Below, in pieces: positions 53,776-62,488 of a stretch of DNA of 64,000 nt. Position 1 is the stretch's first letter; every line of letters starts with the position of its first letter. Position numbers and translations under genes: made by a program. Under the pieces are notes generated by a model. The model saw only the letters and a program-made list of their open reading frames with translations, did no database searches and was not told where the DNA came from. Source of the DNA: Rufibacter tibetensis (GTDB lineage Bacteria > Bacteroidota > Bacteroidia > Cytophagales > Hymenobacteraceae); the NCBI RefSeq assembly GCF_001310085.1, contig NZ_CP012643.1:1705001-1769000 (forward strand). The letters are read 5' to 3'.

Positions 53776-54246
53776 ATGCCTCTCTCCAGTCCCGCTCCTC
53801 AAGCCAATGAGCAAGGCTTCTTCTTAAGCTTTGACAAAGAACTGCTTCAACTAGATGCCATTCACGGTTTCCTTACTGAGACGTATTGGGCGAAAGGGAT
53901 TCCCAGGCAAGTAGTAGCCCGGGCCATTGAGCATTCCTTGTGCGTGGGAGTGTATCACATGAAAAAACAGGCAGGCTTTGCGCGGGTCATTACAGACTAC
54001 ACCACCTTTGCCTACCTCTGCGATGTCTTTGTTTTAGAACCTTACCGCGGTAACGGACTCTCAAAATGGATGGTGCAGACGTTCAGAGATCACCCGGAAC
54101 TACAGGGCCTCCGCCGCTGGATGTTGGCCACCCAGGATGCGCACAGCCTGTACGCTCAACTAGGCTTTGAGCCCCTTCCCCAACCAGAGCGTTTTATGCA
54201 ACTACACACGCCTAACATGTACCAGAAACAAAAGCAAAGCACTTGA
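53776..54246 (+). CDS. GNAT-family N-acetyltransferase
   Basis: 156 residues. The acetyl-CoA pyrophosphate-binding loop is YRGNGLSKWMV (R/Q-x-x-G-x-G/A type) after LCDVFVLEP, and MLATQDAHSLYAQLGFEPL is the C-terminal half of the fold. The substrate amine is not determinable. It may be followed by co-transcription with the lipoprotein gene at 54323 across a family-1 palindrome, but that is uncertain. Confidence 0.9.
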   Translation: MPLSSPAPQANEQGFFLSFDKELLQLDAIHGFLTETYWAKGIPRQVVARAIEHSLCVGVYHMKKQAGFARVITDYTTFAYLCDVFVLEPYRGNGLSKWMVQTFRDHPELQGLRRWMLATQDAHSLYAQLGFEPLPQPERFMQLHTPNMYQKQKQST

Positions 54247-54276
54247 GATACTCAAAGAGAGCCTAAGGTCATAGGC

Positions 54277-54311
54277 GTTTCTTGCTTCTTTTCCGTAAAA
54301 GAGGGCAAAAC
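54277..54311. repeat. Dispersed intergenic palindrome, family 1
   Basis: GTTTCTTGCTTCTTTTCC, GT, AAAAGAGGGCAAAAC, 12 bp before the next start. Confidence 0.5.
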
Positions 54312-54322
54312 AGAAATGACCT

Positions 54323-54898
54323 ATGTTGCCTATACTTTTTCGCACAGAGCAGAAGAAATCATCTCAGAGGCTTTTCCTCTATGTAGCTTTCCTTGTTTTC
54401 GGTCTTATACAAGCGTGCAGTAGCACCAGTAATTTACCTCCTGCTCAAACAACAAGTGACTTTTATCAGAAATACAAAGACCAGGCGGGCTTTAAAGGAA
54501 CTACGCTTCCGGTAGGTTTGGTTACCCGCTATCTTCTCCCCAAAGACGCTGACACCACCGTGCAGGCGGCATTGGCTAATATTACTTCGGTGCGGGTTCT
54601 TTCATTTACCCCCACCTCCAGAAAGTCCCGGCGCTTGCTGGAACAGGGGCTTACCCAGGAACTGGACCAGGTGCTACTGAAGTCTAATTATGAAAACTTG
54701 CCGGAGGTACTGGACAATCCTGGCGCGCTGCAGTTCAAAATGCGTCAGGCAAATGAGCAGGTTCAGGAGATTGTAGGATACCGCAAGTACGGTAACTCTT
54801 TTTTAATGCTTCAGGTGAACGGTCACTTTACGCGCCAGCAGGTTGAACAAATGTTGCAGAAAATAGACCCTGAACTGTTCCTGCCCTTGTTACAATAA
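54323..54898 (+). CDS. DUF4252-like lipoprotein
   Basis: 191 residues. A membrane anchor around 20-34 ends in a cysteine (LIQACSST). The rest, DFYQKYKDQAGFKGTTLPVG, SRRLLEQGLTQELDQVLLK and YGNSFLMLQVNGHFTRQQ, resembles the DUF4252 family of Bacteroidota, small envelope proteins sometimes linked to sigma-factor control; the similarity is from memory and not certain. Followed after 14 bp by the 31-bp hairpin that separates it from the convergent histidine kinase. Confidence 0.6.
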   Translation: MLPILFRTEQKKSSQRLFLYVAFLVFGLIQACSSTSNLPPAQTTSDFYQKYKDQAGFKGTTLPVGLVTRYLLPKDADTTVQAALANITSVRVLSFTPTSRKSRRLLEQGLTQELDQVLLKSNYENLPEVLDNPGALQFKMRQANEQVQEIVGYRKYGNSFLMLQVNGHFTRQQVEQMLQKIDPELFLPLLQ

Positions 54899-54912
54899 GG
54901 ACATTGTTCAGT

Positions 54913-54978
54913 ATAAGAAATCCCGGTGTTTAGAGGCTGATTTCAGAAAATCAGCCTCTAAACACCGGGATTTCTTAT
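54913..54978. terminator. Bidirectional terminator with perfect 31-bp stem (family 1)
   Basis: Arms 54913-54943 and 54948-54978 are perfect complements around a 4-nt loop CAGA. The upper stem GTTTAGAGGCTGATTT is the family-1 half-site. It sits between convergent genes. The longest perfect hairpin in the window. Confidence 0.85.
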
Positions 54979-54996
54979 TAGCAGCTTTCCTTAAAT

Positions 54997-57918
54997 CTAT
55001 CCTTTTGTTTCTTCTATCTCTTCCTTAGAAGCAACATCTACAGGAGCCGGAACAAGCGGATTTTCCCGGAAGTAAACGGTGAAGGTGGTGCCTCGGCCAG
55101 GTTCGCTGTTGACCTCTATGCGCCCGCCGTTGTTTTCGATGATTCGCTTCACAATGTACAAGCCAATACCAGTGCCCTCTACATGCGAGTGGAACCTCCG
55201 GAACATGGTGAACAGCTTTTCCTGCTGGTCTTCGCGTATACCTAGACCATTGTCCTGCACCGTTAGTACCACAAAACCATCCTGACGGGTTGTTGTCAAG
55301 GTCACTTGCGGTTTACGGGAAGGATCGCGGTACTTGACGGCATTTGACACTAGGTTGTAAAGAATACTGCGAAGGTTCTTACGGGCATACCGCAGGGTCT
55401 TCACCTGGAAAGAAGTATTCAGTTGCACCCCGGCCTCCTGAATCATGCCTGCAATGTCTTCCTCTACCCCGGCCAGCACTTCGGCAAACGAAAGCACCTC
55501 GGCTTGGGAGTCCAGGTCTTTTTGCACTTTGGTGATTTCAGTAAGGTCATGGATGGTGCCCTTCAACTTAGCAATAGAAGACACTACCATGTGCAGCAAC
55601 ATGTGCTCCTCACCTTCCTCTTTCCCTTCAACCGTCTCTAACAACGCAGTGGTAAGTCCCTCCAGGTTCGCTAGCGGGGACCGTAAATCATGCGAGGCCG
55701 TGTACACAAAGTTATCCAGGTCATTGTTGATCCGGATAAGCTCCTGGTTTTTGTCGTTTAGCTGTTCATTTATGGTAGAGAGCTGTTCGCGGCTTTTCAC
55801 CTGCTCTGTCACTTCCACGGCAAAGGTCAGGACAAACTCCACCTCACCACCGCTGTTTTTGATGGGTTCATAGACAATGTTGAAGAACCGGATGTTCTTT
55901 TGCCCTTCCTCAGAGTCATCAAATGACACAGGTACTTCCTGGCCTATGAAAGGCTCTCCGGTATCTACAATGTGCTGAATGACGTTCTTGAATTGCTCGC
56001 GCTGTGACTCAGGGAAAGTTTCTGTCGCAATCACTCCCACCTGGGCTTTCCCCTCATACAGGCTGCTCAGGTACGAATTTACAAGCGTGTACCGCAGGTC
56101 TTTGGTGCGCACCAGACCTACAATGGCTGGCACCTGCATAAAGATGCGTTGCAGCGTGTCGGCGCTTTGCTTCAACTTCTGCTCCATCTTGATCCGGTCA
56201 CTGATGTCAATGGAGGAACCAATGTAGCCCAGGAACTCGTCTTCAGCATTGAACCTTGGAATACCCATGGTGACTACCCCCCGGTAATCACCGTCGCGGC
56301 GACGCAGGCGATACTCTACTTTCAGCTCGCTCTTTTCAGATAGTGCCTGCTTGTAAGCCTGGGTCATGGTTTGGGTATCATCTGGGTGAACAAACTTGAG
56401 CCAACCAAGTCCCATGTTTTCATCCAGGTTAGAGCCTGTGAACTTAAGCCACTGGCGGTTCACGTAGGTGCAGTTATCTTTTTCGTCGGTAATCCAGATC
56501 ATTACCGGAGCGCTATCGGCCATGTTCCGGAAACGGGCCTCACTTTCCAGAAGCGCCTGCTGGGCTTTCTTCTCCTCGGTTACATCCCGCACTTCCAGAA
56601 TGTGCCCCACTACTTCGCCGCCTTGTTTCACAAAGCGGGTAGAACAGGCCACCGGAATAAGGTTGCCGTCATGGCAGACAAAGGAATCTTCAAACGTGAA
56701 CGCTTTCTGGGAGACTAACTCTGGTGCCAGGTTACCCGGCTCCTGCCCTTTGTGGACCAGTTCATACAATGGCCGGCGTTTGAGTTCATCCAGGGAGTAG
56801 CCCAGCAACCGTTCAGCGGAAGGGTTCTGGAACGTACAGTACCCCCGGTCATCCAGCATGAATAAACCAGCTGTTGTGTTTTTGGTGATAAGTTCTGTCA
56901 GCTGATTTGACCGCAGGTAGCGCTGTAAAGACCACACCACGAAGAAGATCAGCAAGGAGATGATGCACCCACCCAGCAAAATCAGGTCATGCTGGTCAAT
57001 GCCCGAGGCCTCCGCAAAAGCACGGGTGGCTTTGTAGCGAATGGTCCAGGTGCGGCCGGCAAAGCGTATCATATCAGTAGCCAGCAGCAGGCTATCACTG
57101 CTTTCGCTTACTTCAACTTTTGCGGCATTCCGGTACAGGAGCGCCTCTTCTTTTATTTCCTTGCCGTCATAGATGGAGATACTTATGTCATCATGGCTGC
57201 TATCAATGGTCTTGGAGAACAGGTCACCCGCCCGGAAAGGGGCATACACAAACCCTTTTAGCATGCTTCTGCGATTTCCTTCCCCAGGGTCAACACCACC
57301 ATAGTACACCGGCAAATAGATGAGAAGACCTGGCTGTACGTTCTTTTGCCCCTCCTGCACCAGCTTCACTTTCGCGGTCATGGCCGGCAGATTGGAATCA
57401 CGTGCCGCTTCCATGGCCTCACGGCGGGTTGGGTCATTGAACATGTCAAAACCAAAGGCCCGCAGGTTCTGCCTACTCAGGGGTTCCAGAAAGATGATGG
57501 CGGAGTACTCCGTCCTCTGCCCGGCCGGGTGCACCTTGAAGTTAGGGTAACCTTCTGCCCGTATGCGTTCCTCCAGTTTGGGCAGCTCTTCTGGCGTAAC
57601 CATGACCGTGAAGCCGATGCCTTGTACCCCGGGGTAACTTTCCAGAATGTTCAAAGATTTAAGATAACTCTGAAAATCCTCACGGGTAACAGTGTCTGTG
57701 GCAGCAAACAGACCATTCACACCTTTCAGAATCTGGAGATAATACCCCATCCGCCGCTCTAAGGTAGCCTTGATCTGGACCTGCTTGATTTTAAACTCCT
57801 GCGCATCCTCTGTCTGGTCATTGGCCTTGGACACATAATAGGCATAGATGGTGATGCCTAACACCAGCATGAAGGAACCTAAAGCGAGGTAATAATCTTT
57901 TAAGCGGGAAAATATCAT
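54997..57918 (-). CDS. CHASE/PAS sensor histidine kinase, membrane-bound
   Basis: 973 residues. TM1 at about 10-28, a CHASE domain (about 65-290; VQGIGFTVMVTPEELPKLEE and REAMEAARDSNLPAMTAK), TM2 near 308-328, then three PAS modules (about 340-450, 460-580, 590-715), HisKA with His743 (YTASHDLRSPLANLEG) and HATPase (YNLVSNAVKYRDP, QDNGLGIRED, GTGIGLYIVKRIIENNGG). CHASE domains bind extracellular low-molecular-weight ligands such as adenine derivatives or peptides. No response regulator adjoins it. The kinase core is close in design to that of the gene at 27282. Confidence 0.93.
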   Translation of the reverse strand: MIFSRLKDYYLALGSFMLVLGITIYAYYVSKANDQTEDAQEFKIKQVQIKATLERRMGYYLQILKGVNGLFAATDTVTREDFQSYLKSLNILESYPGVQGIGFTVMVTPEELPKLEERIRAEGYPNFKVHPAGQRTEYSAIIFLEPLSRQNLRAFGFDMFNDPTRREAMEAARDSNLPAMTAKVKLVQEGQKNVQPGLLIYLPVYYGGVDPGEGNRRSMLKGFVYAPFRAGDLFSKTIDSSHDDISISIYDGKEIKEEALLYRNAAKVEVSESSDSLLLATDMIRFAGRTWTIRYKATRAFAEASGIDQHDLILLGGCIISLLIFFVVWSLQRYLRSNQLTELITKNTTAGLFMLDDRGYCTFQNPSAERLLGYSLDELKRRPLYELVHKGQEPGNLAPELVSQKAFTFEDSFVCHDGNLIPVACSTRFVKQGGEVVGHILEVRDVTEEKKAQQALLESEARFRNMADSAPVMIWITDEKDNCTYVNRQWLKFTGSNLDENMGLGWLKFVHPDDTQTMTQAYKQALSEKSELKVEYRLRRRDGDYRGVVTMGIPRFNAEDEFLGYIGSSIDISDRIKMEQKLKQSADTLQRIFMQVPAIVGLVRTKDLRYTLVNSYLSSLYEGKAQVGVIATETFPESQREQFKNVIQHIVDTGEPFIGQEVPVSFDDSEEGQKNIRFFNIVYEPIKNSGGEVEFVLTFAVEVTEQVKSREQLSTINEQLNDKNQELIRINNDLDNFVYTASHDLRSPLANLEGLTTALLETVEGKEEGEEHMLLHMVVSSIAKLKGTIHDLTEITKVQKDLDSQAEVLSFAEVLAGVEEDIAGMIQEAGVQLNTSFQVKTLRYARKNLRSILYNLVSNAVKYRDPSRKPQVTLTTTRQDGFVVLTVQDNGLGIREDQQEKLFTMFRRFHSHVEGTGIGLYIVKRIIENNGGRIEVNSEPGRGTTFTVYFRENPLVPAPVDVASKEEIEETKG

Positions 57919-58002
57919 GTATTCTCAGTTCACTTCACCTTTTGCACAATGCAAAGGAAAGGTAAAGATAGTAAAGCCTAAAGAAGACACTACAAAGGGG
58001 GA

Positions 58003-58040
58003 GTTTATAGAGGCTTCTTTTTGAAAAACAGGCAGAAAAC
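58003..58040. repeat. Dispersed intergenic palindrome, family 1
   Basis: GTTTATAGAGGCTTCTTTTT and GAAAAACAGGCAGAAAAC, 11 bp after the kmo stop. Confidence 0.5.
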
Positions 58041-58050
58041 ACAAAAAGAC

Positions 58051-59400
58051 TTAAGCCAAATGCTCCTGCAGGTATTGCTGCACCTCTGGCTTATTATAGT
58101 CTTCTTCTGTTTCAATATGCGCCATTAAGGCACGCATAATCTCTTCTTGCCGTTGGCCGTTGGCCAGTGCATCGGCATACGGAATATCCGGGGAAAAGGT
58201 GACCATTGAGTAAAGCGGAAGCCAGGCATCTGGGTATTGCGCTGTAATCTTCGCCTCTACTTTCTTTTGCAGCAGAAACCTGGGGTCAGCCACCTTGTCC
58301 CGCATTTCTATGAAATTGTAAACGGCCAGGTCAGCAATAGCATCAGTGTTAGGCTTGCGCACGTCCTGAAACGTCTGGAAGATCGTTTCCCAGTCATCCT
58401 GGTGTTCTTCCAGCAAGCTGCGCAGCACAGTACAATCTTCAAACCCGGCGTTCATGCCCTGTCCGTAAAATGGAACAATGGCGTGGGCCGCATCTCCCAC
58501 CAGCAGAATCTTTCCGCTGTGTCGCCAAGGGAGGCACTTAATGGTGACCAGAGAGCCAATAGGGTTCTCAAAGAACTCCTGCGCTAAGTCTGGCATCAGG
58601 TCCTTGGCATCTGGAAACATTTCCTGAAAGAAAGCCTCAAGTTGCTCTGACGTTTGCAATGACTGGAAAGAGGGCTCGCCTTCATAGGGGAAGAACATGG
58701 TGCAGGTAAAGGAACCATCTATGTTGGGCAGCGCAATCATCATGTATTGGCCCCGGGGCCAGATGTGCAATGCATTCTTCTCCAGTTTCCAGCCGCCATC
58801 TGCCGCGGGCGGAATGGTTAGTTCTTTGTAGCCGTAGTCAAGGTAGCTTTGCTCGTAGTTGAAGCGGTCCGTTTTCTGCAAAGACAAACGCACCATGGAA
58901 TAGGCCCCGTCGGCGGCAAAAATCACGTCTGGCTGAATTTGGTGTTCCTGCCCAGAAACAGTGTCTAACATGGTCACTTTGTTAGAGGCTACCTCCACTT
59001 CCATTACCTGTTGCTGGAAGTGCAATGAGATATTGGGCTGCGCTTCGGCCAGATCTAACAACGCCTGGTTTAACCCCCCCCTAGAAACCGAGTAGATGGC
59101 TTGTCCTTCTTGCCCGTACGGCTGAAAAGAGAGATTCCCGTTTTTGTCATGCATGACCCGCCGGTACATGGGGATGGCCACTTTCTTAATATCTTCTGAG
59201 ATCCCAATGGTTTCCAGTGCGCGCCACCCCCGGTCACTTAAGGCCAGGTTAATAGATCTTCCGCTATTGATGTCGGTGCGGCGCAGATCTGGCCGGCGTT
59301 CATATACATCCACCCGGTAGCCTTGTTTGGCCAGGTACAAAGACAGCAGGCAGCCTACCAGGCCCCCGCCCATGACACTGAGTTGGGTGGTTTTCTCCAT
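58051..59400 (-). CDS. kmo: Kynurenine 3-monooxygenase (FAD-dependent)
   Basis: 449 residues. FAD-binding start GGGLVGCLLSLYLAKQGYRV (about 11-30), then VYERRPDLRR, a GxGxxG-type Rossmann loop, and DAAHAIVPFYGQGMNAGFED, the conserved DG/GD motif of flavin hydroxylases. It also has GRSINLALSDRGWRALE, typical of kynurenine monooxygenases. It converts kynurenine to 3-hydroxykynurenine with NADPH and O2. Together with kynU at 62489 it covers two steps of tryptophan breakdown toward 3-hydroxyanthranilate. It diverges from the MGMT gene. Confidence 0.93.
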   Translation of the reverse strand: MEKTTQLSVMGGGLVGCLLSLYLAKQGYRVDVYERRPDLRRTDINSGRSINLALSDRGWRALETIGISEDIKKVAIPMYRRVMHDKNGNLSFQPYGQEGQAIYSVSRGGLNQALLDLAEAQPNISLHFQQQVMEVEVASNKVTMLDTVSGQEHQIQPDVIFAADGAYSMVRLSLQKTDRFNYEQSYLDYGYKELTIPPAADGGWKLEKNALHIWPRGQYMMIALPNIDGSFTCTMFFPYEGEPSFQSLQTSEQLEAFFQEMFPDAKDLMPDLAQEFFENPIGSLVTIKCLPWRHSGKILLVGDAAHAIVPFYGQGMNAGFEDCTVLRSLLEEHQDDWETIFQTFQDVRKPNTDAIADLAVYNFIEMRDKVADPRFLLQKKVEAKITAQYPDAWLPLYSMVTFSPDIPYADALANGQRQEEIMRALMAHIETEEDYNKPEVQQYLQEHLA

Positions 59401-59506
59401 GTGGTTTGGTTTCTTTTCTCCTGATGGCGCAAAAAGTGCCCCAAATCATGCATTCTACGGAAAGAAGAGGTAAACTTAGGTTAAATTTTGTGAAAAAGCC
59501 TCTCCA

Positions 59507-60016
59507 ATGTCTGTTCCATCTCCGCTCTTTGTGCGCCATGTGGCATCGCCCATAGGCATTATACAGCTTACCTCTACGGAAAAGGAGTTGTTTTCGGCCC
59601 GCTTTGCAGAAAATGAGCAAGAAAAGGACAGCCCTGATTTCCCCTCTTGCCTGCAGGACGCGGAGACCCAGTTGAAGGAATACTTTGACGGCCAGCGCCA
59701 CTCTTTTGACTTACCTCTTCATACCCAAGGCACCGTTTTCCAGCAACAGGTATGGCAGGCTCTCCAGCAAATCCCCGCTGGCCGTACTGACCATTACCTT
59801 GGATTAGCCAAACGCCTGGGAAACGCCGGAGCCGTGCGGGCAGTAGGCGTAGCCAACGGCGCCAACCCCTGGATGATCATGGTTCCGTGTCACCGCGTGA
59901 TTGGTGCCCAAGGCCAATTAGTGGGATATGCCGGTGGCCTCTGGCGCAAAAAGTGGCTCCTGGAGCACGAAGCGAAGATGAGCGGTACGTACCAGACGGC
60001 GCTTTTCAATGAGTGA
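59507..60016 (+). CDS. ogt: Methylated-DNA-protein-cysteine methyltransferase (MGMT/Ogt)
   Basis: 169 residues. The active site is PCHRVIG with acceptor Cys128. FQQQVWQALQQIPAGRT and RAVGVANGANPWMIMVP are diagnostic of O6-alkylguanine-DNA alkyltransferases. It repairs O6-alkylguanine by irreversible transfer of the alkyl group to its own cysteine. It is divergently oriented to kmo and followed by the REP-like hairpin and the alkB gene on the opposite strand. Confidence 0.95.
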   Translation: MSVPSPLFVRHVASPIGIIQLTSTEKELFSARFAENEQEKDSPDFPSCLQDAETQLKEYFDGQRHSFDLPLHTQGTVFQQQVWQALQQIPAGRTDHYLGLAKRLGNAGAVRAVGVANGANPWMIMVPCHRVIGAQGQLVGYAGGLWRKKWLLEHEAKMSGTYQTALFNE

Positions 60017-60086
60017 TTGAGAAAATGGGTGATTTGAAGATGCGGAGAGTTGAAGTTGTGACAATTGGGAGATGCAGAGATGCTTG

Positions 60087-60167
60087 ATACTATGGCGCGG
60101 AAGTTACTTCCGTGACCTCCATCGCGTGTTTCTGAAAGCCACGAAAGTAACTTCCGCGCCATAGTAT
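60087..60167. repeat. REP-like hairpin, family 4
   Basis: Arms 60087-60114 and 60140-60167 pair at 27 of 28 positions over a 25-nt loop. Each arm contains CGGAAGTTACTTCCG or its near copy, which is itself palindromic. It lies between the convergent MGMT and alkB genes. Confidence 0.7.
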
Positions 60168-60261
60168 ACCATAGAAGGTTTCTGAAAATGTGTTTAATCT
60201 ACCTCCCTGAATATCCTCTCATTTTCAAATCATCCATTCTCTCAGTCACTCCTTCTCCCAT

Positions 60262-60879
60262 TTAATAAATAAACCTAAACGTCAGGTTGATCCTGGGCTG
60301 CATGACCTTTGCAGTCTTTGGAAGCTGATGGTGCCAGAAATGCTGGGTGGGACCCGCCATGAGGAGAAGGCTTCCGGTAGGCAAGGTTAAGGTCTGCTTC
60401 AGGCTTTTCTGTATGCGGTGCCGAAAGGAAAACGTGCGCTCCTGCCCAATGCTGATAGAAGCAATGATGGAGTTTTGGCCTAGTTCGGGTTCATCATCGG
60501 CGTGCCAGCCCATGCTGTCCTGACCGTGCCGGTAAAGATTCAGCAACACACTGTTGAAAGAGGCTCCGGTGAGTTCTTCCAATCTGTTTCTTAAGGCGGT
60601 TAGTTCTGGAATCCAGGGCAACGGCTCCCAGGTAAGGCCTGAGTAGGTGTAGGCTTTGCCTGCGTCAGCGTACCAGGCCGTGAGCCGCGGCTGATTTATC
60701 TGTTTGCCAAACATTCTGATCTTTTCCTGCCGCCATGCTGCTTTCCCCGTCAGTGCCTGTTGCAAAGATTTCTGTTCTTCTGGTGGGATAAAGTCAGAGA
60801 TGAGATAGACTTCCGCATCTGGCATGGGCAGTTGATGGGCGGCAAATTGCCTTTGGAAAGCATCTGTTAACTCCTGCAT
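60262..60879 (-). CDS. alkB: AlkB-type Fe(II)/2-oxoglutarate dioxygenase
   Basis: 205 residues. Iron ligands: His126 and Asp128 in GWHADDE, with the third His in the C-terminal part (TQHFWHHQLPK), and RINLTFRF holds the 2-oxoglutarate Arg. NLYRHGQDSMGWHAD is typical of AlkB-like proteins. It oxidatively removes methyl groups from 1-methyladenine and 3-methylcytosine in DNA or RNA. It is 15 bp after the antiporter gene, so the two may share a transcript. Its pairing with MGMT across the hairpin supports a role in alkylation repair. Confidence 0.93.
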   Translation of the reverse strand: MQELTDAFQRQFAAHQLPMPDAEVYLISDFIPPEEQKSLQQALTGKAAWRQEKIRMFGKQINQPRLTAWYADAGKAYTYSGLTWEPLPWIPELTALRNRLEELTGASFNSVLLNLYRHGQDSMGWHADDEPELGQNSIIASISIGQERTFSFRHRIQKSLKQTLTLPTGSLLLMAGPTQHFWHHQLPKTAKVMQPRINLTFRFIY

Positions 60880-60894
60880 CAGCTGTTGAACACC

Positions 60895-62211
60895 TTACTC
60901 CTTTCTATCTGGAGCATCAGCGATATTGCCTTTTTGCCCCACTGACGCTTCAAGCTCGGCCTGTTCAGGATCAATAAAGTCCCCGGGTTTCCGGACTTTG
61001 TCTAAGTACCGCATAATAGGGGTAGCCAATACTCCGTGCATGAAAATTGACAGCAGGATAATGAACCCTGCCATGGCCCATATCTCCTCTGGGTTCATAA
61101 AAGAGCCTTTGCTTAAAGCAAACGCAATGTAGAAGATAGAACCAATACCCCTAATCCCGAAAAAGCTGATGGCCCACTTTTCGCGGGTTTTTACTTTTAC
61201 GCCCAATAAACCAATAAACCCGGCCAGAGGCCGCACCAGCAGCACAAACGCCGCACCTACCAGCATTCCCTGCCAGGTAAGGGCATCTAAAAGCCCCCGG
61301 GCAACGCTTCCGCCGAATAAAATCAAGACAATCACCACCAAGATTCGCTCAATCTGGTCAGTGAAGTCATGGAGTTCGCGGTGATAGGTGTTGTCTCTTT
61401 CGTAGTTTTTGATGGTCAGGCCCGTGATAAAGACCGCAATGAACCCGTAGCCGTGCACCATCTCTGTGAGGCCGTACACCAGCAAGGTGGCCGAAATGGC
61501 GACAAACCCGTCTTCGGTTTTGGGGAATTTTACTTTTTTGGGCAGTTTAAACAAAATGAACGATAAACCACGGCCAATGGCGTACCCCATGCCAACGCCC
61601 ACCACTATGCGGTAAAGCAAATCATAGCTGAGCCAATGGCCCAGCCAGTTCTCAGGGTCCAGCCCCTGGGTGGCCAATGCAATAGCCAACCAGGTAAACG
61701 GGAAAGCCATGCCGTCGTTCAACCCTGCCTCTGCCGTGAGAGCAAACCTGGGGGCATCTTCTATTTCTTCGCTAGGCGGACCTACCTGCACATCTGAGGC
61801 CAGCACCGGGTCTGTGGGAGCTAATGCCGCCGCCAACAGCACTGCCGAGGCCACTGAAAATCCCATAAACTTCCATGCCATCCAAGCCAGGGCACCAATG
61901 CAAAGCAACATGGTCCAACTTACCAGCCTAAGCGGCACTTGCCAGCTAAATAGGGAAAATCTTCGGTTGATTTTGATGCCCGTACCCATAAGCGTGACAA
62001 TGACGCACAACTCAGAAAGCCGGAGCGCCAATTCGTTCTCCCGCAGTGGGTCAGGCTCTGGCAACCCCAGGGGCAATTTGTAGAGCAGGAATCCCAGCAC
62101 GATAAAGAGCATGGCATACGAGAAAGGCACTTTCTCAAACCAGGTAGGCAACCAGGCCATGGCCAGAGCCGCCGCTCCAATCACCACGAAAGCTAAGAGG
62201 TAATAATCCAT
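60895..62211 (-). CDS. Cation/proton antiporter (NhaP/CPA1 type)
   Basis: 438 residues, about 12 membrane helices. ALAPTDPVLASDVQVGPPSE is the TDPV/A motif typical of CPA1, ALTAEAGLNDGMAFPFTWLA matches the ND-type motif of NhaP, and GIRGIGSIFYIAFAL is the helix 10-11 basic block. It exchanges Na+ or K+ for H+ in the inner membrane. The C-terminal tail is short and polar with no RCK domain. It is followed closely by alkB, which is unusual as context. Confidence 0.92.
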   Translation of the reverse strand: MDYYLLAFVVIGAAALAMAWLPTWFEKVPFSYAMLFIVLGFLLYKLPLGLPEPDPLRENELALRLSELCVIVTLMGTGIKINRRFSLFSWQVPLRLVSWTMLLCIGALAWMAWKFMGFSVASAVLLAAALAPTDPVLASDVQVGPPSEEIEDAPRFALTAEAGLNDGMAFPFTWLAIALATQGLDPENWLGHWLSYDLLYRIVVGVGMGYAIGRGLSFILFKLPKKVKFPKTEDGFVAISATLLVYGLTEMVHGYGFIAVFITGLTIKNYERDNTYHRELHDFTDQIERILVVIVLILFGGSVARGLLDALTWQGMLVGAAFVLLVRPLAGFIGLLGVKVKTREKWAISFFGIRGIGSIFYIAFALSKGSFMNPEEIWAMAGFIILLSIFMHGVLATPIMRYLDKVRKPGDFIDPEQAELEASVGQKGNIADAPDRKE

Positions 62212-62388
62212 GGCCAGTTCTTTTCTGAGGGGTCAGGTATGCTTGTGTGGAACAAATACTTACCTCATACGGGAAAGCTCTGCCTTTTTCTGCCTTATCT
62301 CACAGAAAAAGGGTAAAAACAGGGTTCACCAGATAAGAAACTCTTTTCCATACTACAATCAACCTTCTTTCATGCTTCAGTTTAAAAC

Positions 62389-62441
62389 AGAGAAGCCGTT
62401 TAGTAGCCTCTTTCAGAAAAAGGCTGCCAAACGGCTTCTCT
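62389..62441. terminator. kynU terminator, family-1 hairpin
   Basis: AGAGAAGCCGTTT and AAACGGCTTCTCT form the base of a hairpin whose top contains TAGCCTCTTTC and GAAAAAGGCT. On the minus strand a TTTT follows. Located 47 bp past the kynU stop. Confidence 0.75.
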
Positions 62442-62488
62442 TACTTCAATGAAGGCCAAAGCGATTAACCTCCAGCCCTCACCTGTTT

